Positions 7,607-16,890 of a stretch of DNA of 64,000 bases are shown here, piece by piece; position 1 is the stretch's first letter, and each line of letters opens with the position of its first letter. Location of the stretch: NCBI RefSeq assembly GCF_026410255.1, contig NZ_JAPMLL010000004.1:62001-126000 (forward strand), given 5' to 3'. Under the pieces are notes generated by a model. That model ran no database searches. It saw only the letters and a list, made by a program, of their open reading frames with translations, and was not told where the DNA came from. A program made the position numbers and the translations under genes. The stretch comes from Xanthomarina sp. F1114. GTDB lineage: Bacteria; Bacteroidota; Bacteroidia; Flavobacteriales; Flavobacteriaceae.

Positions 7607-8344
7607 TTATAGATTCCAGATCTCCCAGGCTTTATTTGCTTGATAAATAAGCATATCTAAACCATTGATACAGGTTGCATTTTTTTCTTTCCCGAAACTT
7701 AGAAATTTTGTCTCTTGTGGATTGTAAATTAGGTCGAATAAAATGTGGGATTTAGTTATGGCCTGATACAGAATGTTTGGGCAAGCTTCTATATCTGGAT
7801 AGGTGCCTAAAGGCGTGCAATTAATAATTATTAGATGGTTTTCTATGTCGATTTTTGATAACGAATTATAAGTAAACGCCGTTTCTTTTGAAGCACTTCT
7901 TGAAACAAAAGAAGTTTCAATTTTAAGTTCCTTTAAGGCAAATTCAATTGCCTTACTTGCGCCACCAGTTCCTAATATTAATGCATTTTTGTGAAATGAT
8001 TGAAGTTGAGGTTCTAAAGACTTTGAAAATCCAAAATAGTCTGTATTGTATCCTTTTAATTTTCCGTTATCTAATATTTTAATGGTGTTTACAGCTCCAA
8101 TTTTCGCAGCTTTTTCATCTATCTCATCTAAAAATGGAATAATAGATTCTTTATACGGAATGGTTACGTTTAAACCTTTTAAAGTTGAGTGTTTTGATAA
8201 AATACTTGGAAATTCTTCTATATTTTGAATATCGAAATTTTCGTATGAAGCATTTAAAATACCTTCGTCTTTAAACTTGTTTTTAAAGTATTCTCTTGAA
8301 AACGAATAGGAAATGTTTTTTCCTAAAAGGCCAAATTTATTCAT
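7607..8344 (-). CDS. aroE: Shikimate dehydrogenase
   Basis: 245 residues. Reduces 3-dehydroshikimate to shikimate with NADPH in aromatic amino acid synthesis. N-terminal substrate domain: FGLLGKNISYSFSREYF (serines that hold shikimate), LKGLNVTIPYK with the catalytic Lys near residue 65, and GAVNTI. The NADP domain has LILGTGGASKA (about 124-134) and the SRSAS segment (about 148-152) that reads the 2'-phosphate. NTDYFGFSKSL gives the Asp of the catalytic pair. Its ATG overlaps the stop of the upstream DUF368 gene by four bases (ATGA), so it is translationally coupled to the two transporters. Confidence 0.96.
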   Translation of the reverse strand: MNKFGLLGKNISYSFSREYFKNKFKDEGILNASYENFDIQNIEEFPSILSKHSTLKGLNVTIPYKESIIPFLDEIDEKAAKIGAVNTIKILDNGKLKGYNTDYFGFSKSLEPQLQSFHKNALILGTGGASKAIEFALKELKIETSFVSRSASKETAFTYNSLSKIDIENHLIIINCTPLGTYPDIEACPNILYQAITKSHILFDLIYNPQETKFLSFGKEKNATCINGLDMLIYQANKAWEIWNL

Positions 8345-9357
8345 TTAGTTTTTCGCGTTTTTCTTCCATATCTTTCTAAAGCGAGTACAATTACAATTCC
8401 TAAAATAATATAGGCAATTGCAAAATAAGTTTCGCTATTAAGTTCTGGAATATACCGTGTATAATTCTCTATAATAGTACGACCGGAAGAATCTAAAACA
8501 TATTGTCCATCTGCATCTATTTTTAGAATGGTTTTTTTCCAAGGCCAAACGACACCTAAAGAACCGACTATAAAACCTATAATAGCCGAAATGGTAATAC
8601 TTTTATAATTTTTTAAAATATAATTTAAAATATGAGAAAAGGTTACTAGACCAACTACAGATCCAATGGTAAATACGGCTAAGACCTTGATCATTCTTAT
8701 GCGTTCTTGATTGTGAATGAAACTAAAATCTCCGGTAAGAACTTCGGCAAAAGTATCATACAAAGCATTTACCGAATCTACTAAAAGTAATACATAATTT
8801 CCTAATAGTATTAATATAAAAGATCCAGAAAAACCAGGAAGAGTCATGCCGGATACACTTATAATACCACAAAAGAAAACAAAAAACAGATTATCGTTTT
8901 CTGTTGCTGGATTTAAAAAACTGATACTTAATCCTAAAATAATTCCAATGGCTAAAGATGTGTAGGTTTTGTAATTCCAGTCTTCAAAATCCTTGCTTAT
9001 ATAATAGATGGAGCCAATTATCATTCCAAAGAAAACACTCCAAACATATAGTTCGTGATGTTTAATTAAATAATCTAGAAGTTTGGAAACGCTAAAGTAG
9101 CTTATAATCATTCCTAAGAAGAGTAAGCTTAAAAACCGTCCATTAATATATTGGTAAAAACTTTTAAACCTTCCGTTAATAAGTAACTTAAAAGCTTTGC
9201 CATTTACTTTTTGTAAGGAATAAATAAACTCTTCATAAAAACCAGCTACGAAAGCTACGACACCTCCAGATACTCCAGGAACTTTATTAGCAGCTCCCAT
9301 TCCTAAGCCTTTTAGAACTAGGAATAATTTATCTGAGAATGTCCTTGTGCTCTGCAT
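8341..9357 (-). CDS. DUF368 membrane protein (PopT-like polyprenyl-phosphate transporter), copy 1
   Basis: 338 residues, about ten hydrophobic segments. DUF368 proteins were shown in other bacteria to help return undecaprenyl phosphate across the cytoplasmic membrane for reuse in wall and LPS synthesis; here this is inference from family. Two related motifs mark the inverted-repeat halves: VPGVSGG at residues 26-32 and TLPGFSGSFILILLG at about 174-188. A conserved WPWKK lies before an extracytoplasmic loop near 270. One-base overlap (TAATG) with the second DUF368 gene upstream and four-base overlap with aroE downstream. Confidence 0.88.
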   Translation of the reverse strand: MQSTRTFSDKLFLVLKGLGMGAANKVPGVSGGVVAFVAGFYEEFIYSLQKVNGKAFKLLINGRFKSFYQYINGRFLSLLFLGMIISYFSVSKLLDYLIKHHELYVWSVFFGMIIGSIYYISKDFEDWNYKTYTSLAIGIILGLSISFLNPATENDNLFFVFFCGIISVSGMTLPGFSGSFILILLGNYVLLLVDSVNALYDTFAEVLTGDFSFIHNQERIRMIKVLAVFTIGSVVGLVTFSHILNYILKNYKSITISAIIGFIVGSLGVVWPWKKTILKIDADGQYVLDSSGRTIIENYTRYIPELNSETYFAIAYIILGIVIVLALERYGRKTRKTK

Positions 9358-10367
9358 TATGCTTGTTTATTACCTACCTTTTCAAGAATAAAAATAGTTA
9401 AAAATCCTACAACTATAAGAATCAAGGCAGGTATTAATTGAGAGTCCACCCCATTATTTATGGAAGAATATACAAATGGCGAAACACTTTCTTCAGTAAC
9501 TATTTTATAAGATTCAAAATCGTTTATTTGTTGTTGATATACAGCTAGAGTTCCTAATTCTGAAATACTTGAGAATGCAACAGTTTCTCCACTAAGATCG
9601 TTTAAAACTGAAATAGATCTTTTCCACGGCCAGATTTTGTTTAAAGACCCCATTATAAAACCTGTTAATAAGGCTAAAGTTGTATTCTGATAGTGTTTAA
9701 ATAACCATTTTAAAACACGACTAAAACTCAATAAGCCCACAATTGCTCCAGCTCCAAAAATAGCAATTCGCTTAAAATCCCAGTGATGAATTGCATCACT
9801 TAAAGTTTTATAAGCCCCGAGAATAACTAAAATAAAAGATCCCGAAATCCCTGGTAATATCATAGCGCAGATGGCTATAGCGCCAGCTATGAACAAAAAC
9901 AAGGGGTTGCTATTGCTAGCCATAGAAGGTAAGGTGGTAACATAATATGCCAATAGAGTTCCTGCAATTAAAGCAAGAACGGATGCTACGTTCCACTTGC
10001 TAATTTGTTTTCCAACAAAGAAAATACTAGCAATGATTAATCCAAAAAAGAAAGACCAAATTAAAATTGGATAATTTTCAATTAAGTATTTTGCCAAGCG
10101 CATAAAAGACACAAAGCTGGTTAAAATACCTATTAAAAGTGCTAAGATAAAATTACCGTTTAATTCTTTCCAAAATGCTTTAAAACCATTTTTGCGTAGC
10201 GTTTTTATCAAGGATAAATTAACATTGCTAATGGTGGAAATAAGTTCTTGATAGATGCCGGAGATAAGCGCTATTGTTCCCCCTGAAACTCCTGGAACAG
10301 CGTCGGCAGCTCCCATGGCAAGCCCTTTTAATGTAATTAGAAAATAATCTTTAAAACGTCTCTGCAT
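9357..10367 (-). CDS. DUF368 membrane protein (PopT-like polyprenyl-phosphate transporter), copy 2
   Basis: 336 residues. Same architecture as the downstream neighbour: VPGVSGGTIAL at residues 24-34, MILPGISGSFILVILGAY at about 167-184, and WPWKRS near 245. The two copies are clearly paralogous but well diverged, with different extracytoplasmic loops (this one has an extra loop around VAFSSISELGTLAVYQQQ). First transporter of the TPR-DUF368-DUF368-aroE operon; only 74 bases separate it from the TPR gene. Whether the two form a heteromer or work on different lipids cannot be told from sequence. Confidence 0.88.
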   Translation of the reverse strand: MQRRFKDYFLITLKGLAMGAADAVPGVSGGTIALISGIYQELISTISNVNLSLIKTLRKNGFKAFWKELNGNFILALLIGILTSFVSFMRLAKYLIENYPILIWSFFFGLIIASIFFVGKQISKWNVASVLALIAGTLLAYYVTTLPSMASNSNPLFLFIAGAIAICAMILPGISGSFILVILGAYKTLSDAIHHWDFKRIAIFGAGAIVGLLSFSRVLKWLFKHYQNTTLALLTGFIMGSLNKIWPWKRSISVLNDLSGETVAFSSISELGTLAVYQQQINDFESYKIVTEESVSPFVYSSINNGVDSQLIPALILIVVGFLTIFILEKVGNKQA

Positions 10368-10441
10368 ACTTAGTTTATAAATAAGAAACCAAAGATATGT
10401 AATTTAAAAAGATATGTTATTTAAGTTAGGCGTTTTTCCTG

Positions 10442-11821
10442 TTACTTAGATTTAAGAAGGTTTTTTATAAGTCGTTTTTTGTAAACTTTAGGAAAGAGCT
10501 CTTCTATAATAAAGGCATATTCTGTATTAAAACATAAACCGTTTTTTAAGTGATATTCTCCTTTTTCAGTTTCGTTTAAACTAAAGTATAATCCAGCTAA
10601 TCGATATTCGATTTCTGCGTTTTCTGGGTAGAACTCTGATGCTTGAATAAAATTGTAAATAGCAGCTTGAGGTTCGCCAAGTTTTAATAAAATATCTCCT
10701 CGAACCAACCATGTCTCTAATTCATAGTTTCCTAATTCCAAAGCTTTTTTATAACCTCTTTCAGCTTCTTCTAAGAAATTTAATCTAAAATTTAACTGGG
10801 CATAAAACTTCCAGAAAGACACGTTTTCAGAATCGATATTTATTGCTTTATTTACATAGTAAAGAGACTTTTTATAATTTTGCTTTTTGTTGTAAAACTT
10901 AATTATGGCAATCCATCCTTTGTCTAATAAAGGATCTTCTTTTATGGTTTTTTTGTAATACTGAATAGCTAAATCGTCCTGATTTAACTTTTCATAACAC
11001 TGTCCAATTCTTAAAAGAGCAAAAGAAGTGGCGTCATCAAGTTCTAAAGTTAATGTATAGGATTCTAAAGCATCTTCATAGCGTTTTAGCTTTTCTAATA
11101 CTTTTCCTTTTTCTAAATAGGCTCCAACAAAGGTGTCATCAGAAATTATGGCAAAATCAAAAGAAGTTAAGGCTTTAGTGTATTCTTTAAGAGCATAATA
11201 CTGTTTTCCTAATTGATGCCAGGCAACCTCGCTGTAAGGGTTTTTATTTAATAAGGAGTTTAGATATTCTATAGCTTCGTCTTGTTGATCTAAAAATTCA
11301 AAGCAATATATCATATTGTACAAGGCAGAGTAATCTTCTGTATCCTCTTCCATACATTTCATGAAATAATATTTAGCATCTTCAAATTTGTCTAGAAACA
11401 AATATTCCATGCCAATCAAAGAGTAAATATCTTGCACATCATCAGTAAGTTCTAAAGCTTGTTTTAAAACGTGAATGGCTTTTTTATGATTGTCTTTTTT
11501 TGAAAATATATTAGCCTTTTGAATATAGATTTCGTCATTATGAGGTTCTAGTTCATAAAGTTCGTTAAGTAATATATCTGCTTCTTTCAGCTTATCTTCA
11601 AACACGAAAATTTCAACCTTGAAAAGCCTTAGGTTAATAGAGTCAGGGTGTTGCTGCAAGCCTAATTTTATTGCTTTTTTAGCTAAAGAAACCTTACCTA
11701 AGGTCAGGTAATGGTGTATTATATTTTCAAATTCTTCCGAGTCGAAAAACAAAACATGATTCGTTTTTAACATCGATTCAAATTTTGTTAGCGGCAAATT
11801 ATTATTGGGACTAAATTCCAT
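10442..11821 (-). CDS. Tetratricopeptide repeat protein
   Basis: 459 residues from the ATG at 11821 (an upstream GTG at 11827 would add two residues). Almost entirely TPR units of 34 residues: for example AIHVLKQALELTDDVQDIYSLIGMEYL, the DEAIEYLNSLLNKNPYSEVAWHQLGKQYY unit near 190, DALESYTLTLELDDATSFALLRIG near 255 and AERGYKKALELGNYELETWLVRGDILL near 360. No signal peptide or membrane helix, so probably a cytoplasmic scaffold. Common at this place in flavobacterial genomes with no assigned role. Head of the operon with the DUF368 pair and aroE. Confidence 0.88.
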   Translation of the reverse strand: MEFSPNNNLPLTKFESMLKTNHVLFFDSEEFENIIHHYLTLGKVSLAKKAIKLGLQQHPDSINLRLFKVEIFVFEDKLKEADILLNELYELEPHNDEIYIQKANIFSKKDNHKKAIHVLKQALELTDDVQDIYSLIGMEYLFLDKFEDAKYYFMKCMEEDTEDYSALYNMIYCFEFLDQQDEAIEYLNSLLNKNPYSEVAWHQLGKQYYALKEYTKALTSFDFAIISDDTFVGAYLEKGKVLEKLKRYEDALESYTLTLELDDATSFALLRIGQCYEKLNQDDLAIQYYKKTIKEDPLLDKGWIAIIKFYNKKQNYKKSLYYVNKAINIDSENVSFWKFYAQLNFRLNFLEEAERGYKKALELGNYELETWLVRGDILLKLGEPQAAIYNFIQASEFYPENAEIEYRLAGLYFSLNETEKGEYHLKNGLCFNTEYAFIIEELFPKVYKKRLIKNLLKSK

Positions 11822-11959
11822 AAGCACATTTATTATGGTTTACATGACTAAATGTAACGTACTATTTGAGTTTTAAATGAAAATTGCTCAAATCTTTTTA
11901 ACAAAGTAATGAACAGTTTTGATTAAATGCATGTAATTTACTGATTATCAGCATGTTAA

Positions 11960-13150
11960 TTAATGGTGTTCTGAGTGTATTTTATCCAGAACTTTTAAGA
12001 TTATTTGACAACCTTTAATTATTTCGTCATTAGAAATGGTTAAAGGAGGTGTTATTCGAATGGCTTTGGGTTCAAAGAGCAGCCAAAATAGTATGAGACC
12101 TTCATCTTGACATGCTAAAATAACCTGGTTTGTAATATCTGCCGAAGCTGTCATGGCAGCAAGCATGAGTCCTTTTCCACGAATTTCGAGAATTAATGGA
12201 TGTACCAAGTATTTTCTGAAAATTTGCTCCTTTTCTAGAGTTTGAGCTATTAAGTTGCTTTTTGTTACTTCTTTTAAAGTAGCTAATGCTGCTGCAGCAA
12301 TTACGGGATGTCCACCAAAGGTTGTAATATGTCCTAACTTAGGATTGTCTTGTAAGGAGTCCATAAGTTCTGCCGAAGCTGTAAAAGCGCCAATAGGCAT
12401 ACCTCCTCCCAAACCTTTTCCGGTTACTAGAATATCTGGTACACAATTGTAATGCTCAAAACCAAATAGTTTTCCTGTTCTACCAATTCCCGGTTGAATT
12501 TCATCTAAAATTAACAGAGCTCCAACTTTATTGCATCTTTCTCTTACTTTTTCTAAATAATGGTTTTTAGGTTGGATAAATCCGGCACCACCTTGGATGG
12601 TTTCTAAAACAACACAGGCTGTTTTCTTTGTTATTTTATTTAAATCTTCTTCATTATTAAACTCAATAAAGGACACATCTGGCAATAAAGGTCTAAAGGC
12701 TCTTTTGCGTTCTTCAAAACCCATAATGCTCATAGATCCCATAGTGTTGCCATGATAGGCGTTTTTTGCCGAAATAATACCACTTCTTTTAGTAACCCGT
12801 TTGGCCAATTTTAGAGCTCCTTCTATGGCTTCTGTTCCTGAATTGGTTAAATAGGTTTTTTCCAGATTGTTGGGTAAATGTTTAGCTAATAATTTAGTTA
12901 GTTCTACAGCTGGTTCTTGAATATACTCGCCATAAACCATAACATGTAAATATTTATCCAATTGCTCCTTAACAGCAGAAACCACTTTTGGATGACCATG
13001 ACCTAATGTGCATGCTGAGACACCTGCAACAAAATCTAAATAGGCTTTATTGTCAACATCGTAAACATAAGAGCCTTTAGCGTGAGATATTTTTAACGCC
13101 AAGGGATGTGGAGATGTTTGTGCTTGATATTTTAAAAAATCTATAGCCAT
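11960..13150 (-). CDS. Class III aminotransferase (acetylornithine/ornithine aminotransferase-like)
   Basis: 396 residues; PLP-dependent, fold type I. Visible: FVAGVSACTLGHGHPKV (43-59), NSGTEAIEGALKLA (phosphate cup, about 108-121), YHGNTMGSMS, LILDEIQPGIGRTGKLFG (Asp that contacts the pyridine N) and TGKGLGGG with the Schiff-base Lys near 245. It resembles ArgD/RocD, and in Flavobacteria it is usually labelled only aspartate aminotransferase family. Two bases downstream of the OstA-like gene, so co-transcribed with it; a functional link is not obvious. The C-terminal region LLFEPKAIRITPPLTIS is intact. Exact substrate uncertain. Confidence 0.88.
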   Translation of the reverse strand: MAIDFLKYQAQTSPHPLALKISHAKGSYVYDVDNKAYLDFVAGVSACTLGHGHPKVVSAVKEQLDKYLHVMVYGEYIQEPAVELTKLLAKHLPNNLEKTYLTNSGTEAIEGALKLAKRVTKRSGIISAKNAYHGNTMGSMSIMGFEERKRAFRPLLPDVSFIEFNNEEDLNKITKKTACVVLETIQGGAGFIQPKNHYLEKVRERCNKVGALLILDEIQPGIGRTGKLFGFEHYNCVPDILVTGKGLGGGMPIGAFTASAELMDSLQDNPKLGHITTFGGHPVIAAAALATLKEVTKSNLIAQTLEKEQIFRKYLVHPLILEIRGKGLMLAAMTASADITNQVILACQDEGLILFWLLFEPKAIRITPPLTISNDEIIKGCQIILKVLDKIHSEHH

Positions 13151-13152
13151 TT

Positions 13153-15003
13153 TTATTTGTTTGTTTCTGGAGACAAGGTGTTTTTGTTTACTCGTTTTTT
13201 ATTCTCTTTTTTTAAGTTTATACTATCCATAACAGCTTGAGGCACATGTCTACTAGCTTTAAAGTTTTTATTTTGATTTTTTTCCTCTTCCGAAACATCT
13301 TCTAAGGAAGGTTTTTCTGCTTTTTTTGCTTTTTCAATACGGCCAACCAGGTTTTCATCAAAAAACTCTTCCTGTGGCACATAGTCATCTAAACCTTCAA
13401 TTACAGGCAAATTTAATGGTGGATCGTCACTAAATAAATCTTCTACGCTTTTAGGGCGTTCTTCTTCTCGCCAATCAAATCCTCTTAGTTTTCTTGCATT
13501 TTTAGGGAACTCTGAATCAGGATAAGTTTTGGCGTCTATTTGGTTATATCGGTTGTATTTTTCAATCTCTCCATCTATAAAGAAAATGGATATACTTCCA
13601 GACTTCGCTTTGTCAATTCCAAAAAGTTCCTGTTCGTCGTTTCTGGCATAAAATATAGATTCAGCATTTTTTATAACATCTACTTGTTTTAGATTATTCT
13701 GTTCGTCAAATAAGCCAATAAGCCTTTTTCCAGATACTTGATTATAGCCATCCTCGCTAATGGTGTCTTTGCCAATTAAAAAGGCATCGTAAAAGACAAG
13801 CAAAGAATCTAACTTTTCGGTTTTCGGATTTGATTTAATATGAATGGTATCTCCAGTTATCTGCTTTTCTAAATTCCAAATAATAGGACGTCGTTGTACT
13901 GCAAATGCATCTTTAGATGAGAGTTTAGAAATATTAATTAGTTGGGTTAACCCAGTATGATGATTAACATGAATGGAATCTGCTTTACCACTCATATCAG
14001 ATTTGTACATTTTTGTATTTCTAAAAGCTCTTGTAATTCGTTTGTCTGCTTTTCCAGTTACCATTAATGTGTCTGCATGAATATAGATGGAATCTTTTTC
14101 CTGAACAGATATAGCCAAAGCTCTTTTGGTTATGAACACAGAATCTTTGGCTTTGTACACTTCGGCATAATGTCCTTTAATAATACTTTTATTAACCGTA
14201 TCTGTAACCTTTATATTATTGGTTGCCGAAGCAAAATTTCTTGTATTATCAAAATACATACTATCACCTTCAAATATGCGGTTGTCGTAATTAATCTTTG
14301 TTTTTTTAACACCATATCCAGTTTTATTTTCAGTATCGTAAAAACCTTTTTCACAGTAAGTTTTACTCTCATCGGTTATTATAGTTGAAGGTCCATAGAG
14401 ATAAGCATAACCGCTTTCAGAATAAAAATCTAAATGCATGGTGTTGATATTGTAATCAGGATGCGTTAAAACCACATTATTGACAAACTGGTATTTTTTG
14501 GCATTCATATAATAGCGTCCAATGGTACTGGTAATTGTTCCGGAAGAATCTCTAACAACTTGTCCACCACTTTTATAATAAGACTGTTGTTTAGCTCTGT
14601 CAAAATATAGAGTATCTGTGGTTAGGGTTGAATTAGGTTCGGTAAGTACCACCTCGCCACTTGCAAAAGCCAACTTTGTTTTTCCACTGTACTCCACATA
14701 TTTAGAAGTCATATTAATGGTGTCTCCTTGAATCATTCTAACGTTTCCGTAAGCTTCAATAAAGTCTTCGTTGCTATAAAGTAAGGCTTGGTCGCAATAC
14801 ATGTTTACGCCTTCGTGGACAACATGAATTTGTTGAGAGTCATCTCGAGTCATTACTTTTAATCCCGGAGCATCTTCTTCTTTGAATTCCAAAAATCCAG
14901 AATATTTAATTTCAATGCGCTTTTGTTCTTGGGCATAAGAAACCCCTAAGAATAAAAGGCAAAAGAAAAAGCTAAGTAAGTTCTGACTTGGTTGTAGCAA
15001 CAT
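13153..15003 (-). CDS. OstA/LptA-like periplasmic LPS-transport protein
   Basis: 616 residues with a signal peptide (hydrophobic 8-23, ending SYAQ). Residues about 28-480 consist of repeating beta strands typical of the OstA/LptA fold: GNVRMIQGDTINMTSKYVEYSG, ASGEVVLTEPNSTLTTDTLYFD, and MYFDNTRNFASATNNIKVTD. A Lys/Glu-rich tail follows (about 560-616). OstA-fold proteins carry LPS across the periplasm between LptC and LptD; this large version is the Bacteroidota form, inferred rather than proven to be LptA. Clear -7 element 13 bases upstream. Ends ACG TGC-rich tail without outer-membrane barrel, so it is not LptD. Confidence 0.82.
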   Translation of the reverse strand: MLLQPSQNLLSFFFCLLFLGVSYAQEQKRIEIKYSGFLEFKEEDAPGLKVMTRDDSQQIHVVHEGVNMYCDQALLYSNEDFIEAYGNVRMIQGDTINMTSKYVEYSGKTKLAFASGEVVLTEPNSTLTTDTLYFDRAKQQSYYKSGGQVVRDSSGTITSTIGRYYMNAKKYQFVNNVVLTHPDYNINTMHLDFYSESGYAYLYGPSTIITDESKTYCEKGFYDTENKTGYGVKKTKINYDNRIFEGDSMYFDNTRNFASATNNIKVTDTVNKSIIKGHYAEVYKAKDSVFITKRALAISVQEKDSIYIHADTLMVTGKADKRITRAFRNTKMYKSDMSGKADSIHVNHHTGLTQLINISKLSSKDAFAVQRRPIIWNLEKQITGDTIHIKSNPKTEKLDSLLVFYDAFLIGKDTISEDGYNQVSGKRLIGLFDEQNNLKQVDVIKNAESIFYARNDEQELFGIDKAKSGSISIFFIDGEIEKYNRYNQIDAKTYPDSEFPKNARKLRGFDWREEERPKSVEDLFSDDPPLNLPVIEGLDDYVPQEEFFDENLVGRIEKAKKAEKPSLEDVSEEEKNQNKNFKASRHVPQAVMDSINLKKENKKRVNKNTLSPETNK

Positions 15004-15016
15004 TTTAAATTTTGTA

Positions 15017-15024
15017 CAAAAATA
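15017..15024 (-). promoter_or_regulatory. -7 promoter element of the OstA-like gene
   Basis: Reads TATTTTTG on the minus strand, a perfect TAnnTTTG match, 13 bases before the ATG, so the leader is very short. Confidence 0.65.
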
Positions 15025-15072
15025 ATGATTAATATGTACTGTTGTATTGCATTAGGATATTTTTAATAGAAA

Positions 15073-15104
15073 AGACCTTTCAGGTTAAATAACTTGAAAG
15101 GTCT
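15073..15104 (-). terminator. Terminator after purA
   Basis: AGACCTTTCAGGTT pairs with AACTTGAAAGGTCT (one G-U pair) around a four-base loop, 24 bases past the purA stop; the minus-strand tail is T-rich. It separates purA from the OstA-like gene promoter. Confidence 0.75.
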
Positions 15105-15127
15105 AATATTATTGTTTTGTAGAGTAA

Positions 15128-16399
15128 TTACCTAAAAATAGTCTGTTTTCTATCTGGTCCAACAGAAACTACTTGAATAGGAATTTCTAATTCTTTTTCT
15201 AAGAAAGCTATGTAGTCGTTCAATTCTTTTGGGAATTGCGCCTCTTCTGTCATTTTAGTTAAATCTTCTTTCCAACCTTTGAACTCTGTATAAATTGGTT
15301 TTAGATTTTCTGGTTCAATACTGTAAGGTAGATGCGTGATAGTTTCACCTTTATAATTATAAGCTGTACAAACTTTTAAAGATTTGAAGCCTGAAAGCAC
15401 ATCGCCTTTCATCATCATTAATTTAGTGACACCATTAACCTGACAAGCATACTTTAAAGCTATTAAGTCTAGCCAACCACAGCGTCTGTTACGTCCTGTA
15501 ACTGCTCCAAATTCGTTTCCAATTTTGGCCATTTTTTCTCCAACTTCATCAAATAATTCGGTTGGGAAAGGACCAGAACCAACACGGGTTGTATACGCTT
15601 TAAAAATGCCATATACTTCGCCAATTTGATTTGGGGCTACACCTAGGCCAGTACATGCTCCTGCTGCTGTTGTATTACTTGAAGTAACAAAAGGATAAGT
15701 TCCAAAATCTATATCTAATAAAGAACCTTGAGCACCTTCGGCTAGAATAGTTTTCCCAGATTTTTGCGCTTGGAATAAATATTCTTCAGAATCTATAAAT
15801 TGTAAAGTTTTTAAAACTTCAACAGCTTCAAAAAACTCTACTTCCATTTCTTTTAAATTGTATTGAACATCCACATTGTAGAATTCAATCAGAGCTTCGT
15901 GTTTGTTAGCTAAAGCACGGTATTTTTCTTTCCAGTCAGACAGTTCTAAATCGCCCACACGAATTCCGTTTCTTCCGGTTTTATCCATGTACGTTGGTCC
16001 AATTCCTTTAAGGGTAGAGCCAATTTTAGCTTTTCCTTTTGAAGCTTCGCTGGCAGCATCCAACAATCTATGTGTTGGAAGAATAACATGTGCTTTTCTA
16101 GAAATAATTAGATTCTTTTTATAATCAATATTAAATTGATCTAAACCTTCTAATTCTTTAGCAAAAACCACTGGATCGATTACCACACCATTGCCTATAA
16201 CGTTAACGGATTCTTTATGAAAAATTCCAGAAGGAATAGTCCTTAAAACATGTTTTATGCCATCAAATTCAAGCGTATGACCGGCATTTGGTCCTCCTTG
16301 AAAACGTGCAATAATATTGTAGTTGGAGGTAAGAACATCGACAATTTTTCCTTTGCCTTCGTCTCCCCATTGTAGTCCTAGTAGTAAATCTACTGCCAT
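15128..16399 (-). CDS. purA: Adenylosuccinate synthetase
   Basis: 423 residues, normal length. Joins IMP and aspartate using GTP on the way to AMP. Motifs: GLQWGDEGKGKIVD (8-21, with the catalytic Asp and the P-loop), RFQGGPNAGHT with the catalytic His near 41, KGIGPTYMDKTGRNGIRVGDL (IMP loop), and RVGSGPFPTEL with the aspartate/GTP site R-rich segment TGRNRRCGWLDL (about 302-313). Begins 11 bases after the Fur-family gene, so it is probably co-transcribed with that regulator. Confidence 0.97.
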   Translation of the reverse strand: MAVDLLLGLQWGDEGKGKIVDVLTSNYNIIARFQGGPNAGHTLEFDGIKHVLRTIPSGIFHKESVNVIGNGVVIDPVVFAKELEGLDQFNIDYKKNLIISRKAHVILPTHRLLDAASEASKGKAKIGSTLKGIGPTYMDKTGRNGIRVGDLELSDWKEKYRALANKHEALIEFYNVDVQYNLKEMEVEFFEAVEVLKTLQFIDSEEYLFQAQKSGKTILAEGAQGSLLDIDFGTYPFVTSSNTTAAGACTGLGVAPNQIGEVYGIFKAYTTRVGSGPFPTELFDEVGEKMAKIGNEFGAVTGRNRRCGWLDLIALKYACQVNGVTKLMMMKGDVLSGFKSLKVCTAYNYKGETITHLPYSIEPENLKPIYTEFKGWKEDLTKMTEEAQFPKELNDYIAFLEKELEIPIQVVSVGPDRKQTIFR

Positions 16400-16410
16400 T
16401 TTAAAATAAG

Positions 16411-16863
16411 TTATTTGGTTGTTTTTCTGTTGCCGTAAAAGTAGAGTGAATGGTTTTTGATTTCTATATCAAAAACTTCTTCGATTGTTTTTTTGATACT
16501 TTGAATTCTAGGATCGCAAAATTCGATAACTTCCCCAGTATCTGTTAGAATAACATGGTCGTGTTGTTTATCAAAATACGATTTTTCGTAATGTGCTTGA
16601 TTTTGTCCAAATTGATGTTTTCTAACCAAGCCACATTCCAATAATAATTCTATGGTATTATAAAGGGTAGCTCTAGACACACGATATTTTTTGTTTTTCA
16701 TACTTAGGTATAAAGACTCGATATCGAAGTGTTCGTCGCTATTATAAATTTCTTGTAAAATGGCATAACGCTCTGGTGTTTTACGATGCTTTTTTTCTTC
16801 TAAAAAAGCCGTAAACACGTTTTTTACAATCTCTTGGTTTTTTGTATCTGTTTTTAAACTCAT
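16411..16863 (-). CDS. Fur-family transcriptional regulator lacking the CxxC zinc motif
   Basis: 150 residues. N-terminal winged helix ([54 protein letters not shown], about 22-78) with the Fur-type recognition helix. The dimerisation domain keeps [10 protein letters not shown] (regulatory metal His region) but where most Fur proteins have CxxCG it reads [10 protein letters not shown], and only one Cys follows; the structural zinc site appears absent. Regulated metal or peroxide signal is therefore unclear. Own -7 element at 16874; purA follows 11 bases later. Confidence 0.88.
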   Translation of the reverse strand: MSLKTDTKNQEIVKNVFTAFLEEKKHRKTPERYAILQEIYNSDEHFDIESLYLSMKNKKYRVSRATLYNTIELLLECGLVRKHQFGQNQAHYEKSYFDKQHDHVILTDTGEVIEFCDPRIQSIKKTIEEVFDIEIKNHSLYFYGNRKTTK

Positions 16864-16873
16864 AATTCTGTGG

Positions 16874-16881
16874 CAAATTTA
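16874..16881 (-). promoter_or_regulatory. -7 promoter element of the Fur-family gene
   Basis: Reads TAAATTTG on the minus strand, ending ten bases before the ATG. It lies in the short gap after the spoT stop codon, so fur-purA can be expressed apart from spoT. Confidence 0.6.
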
Positions 16882-16890
16882 CATTAATTT

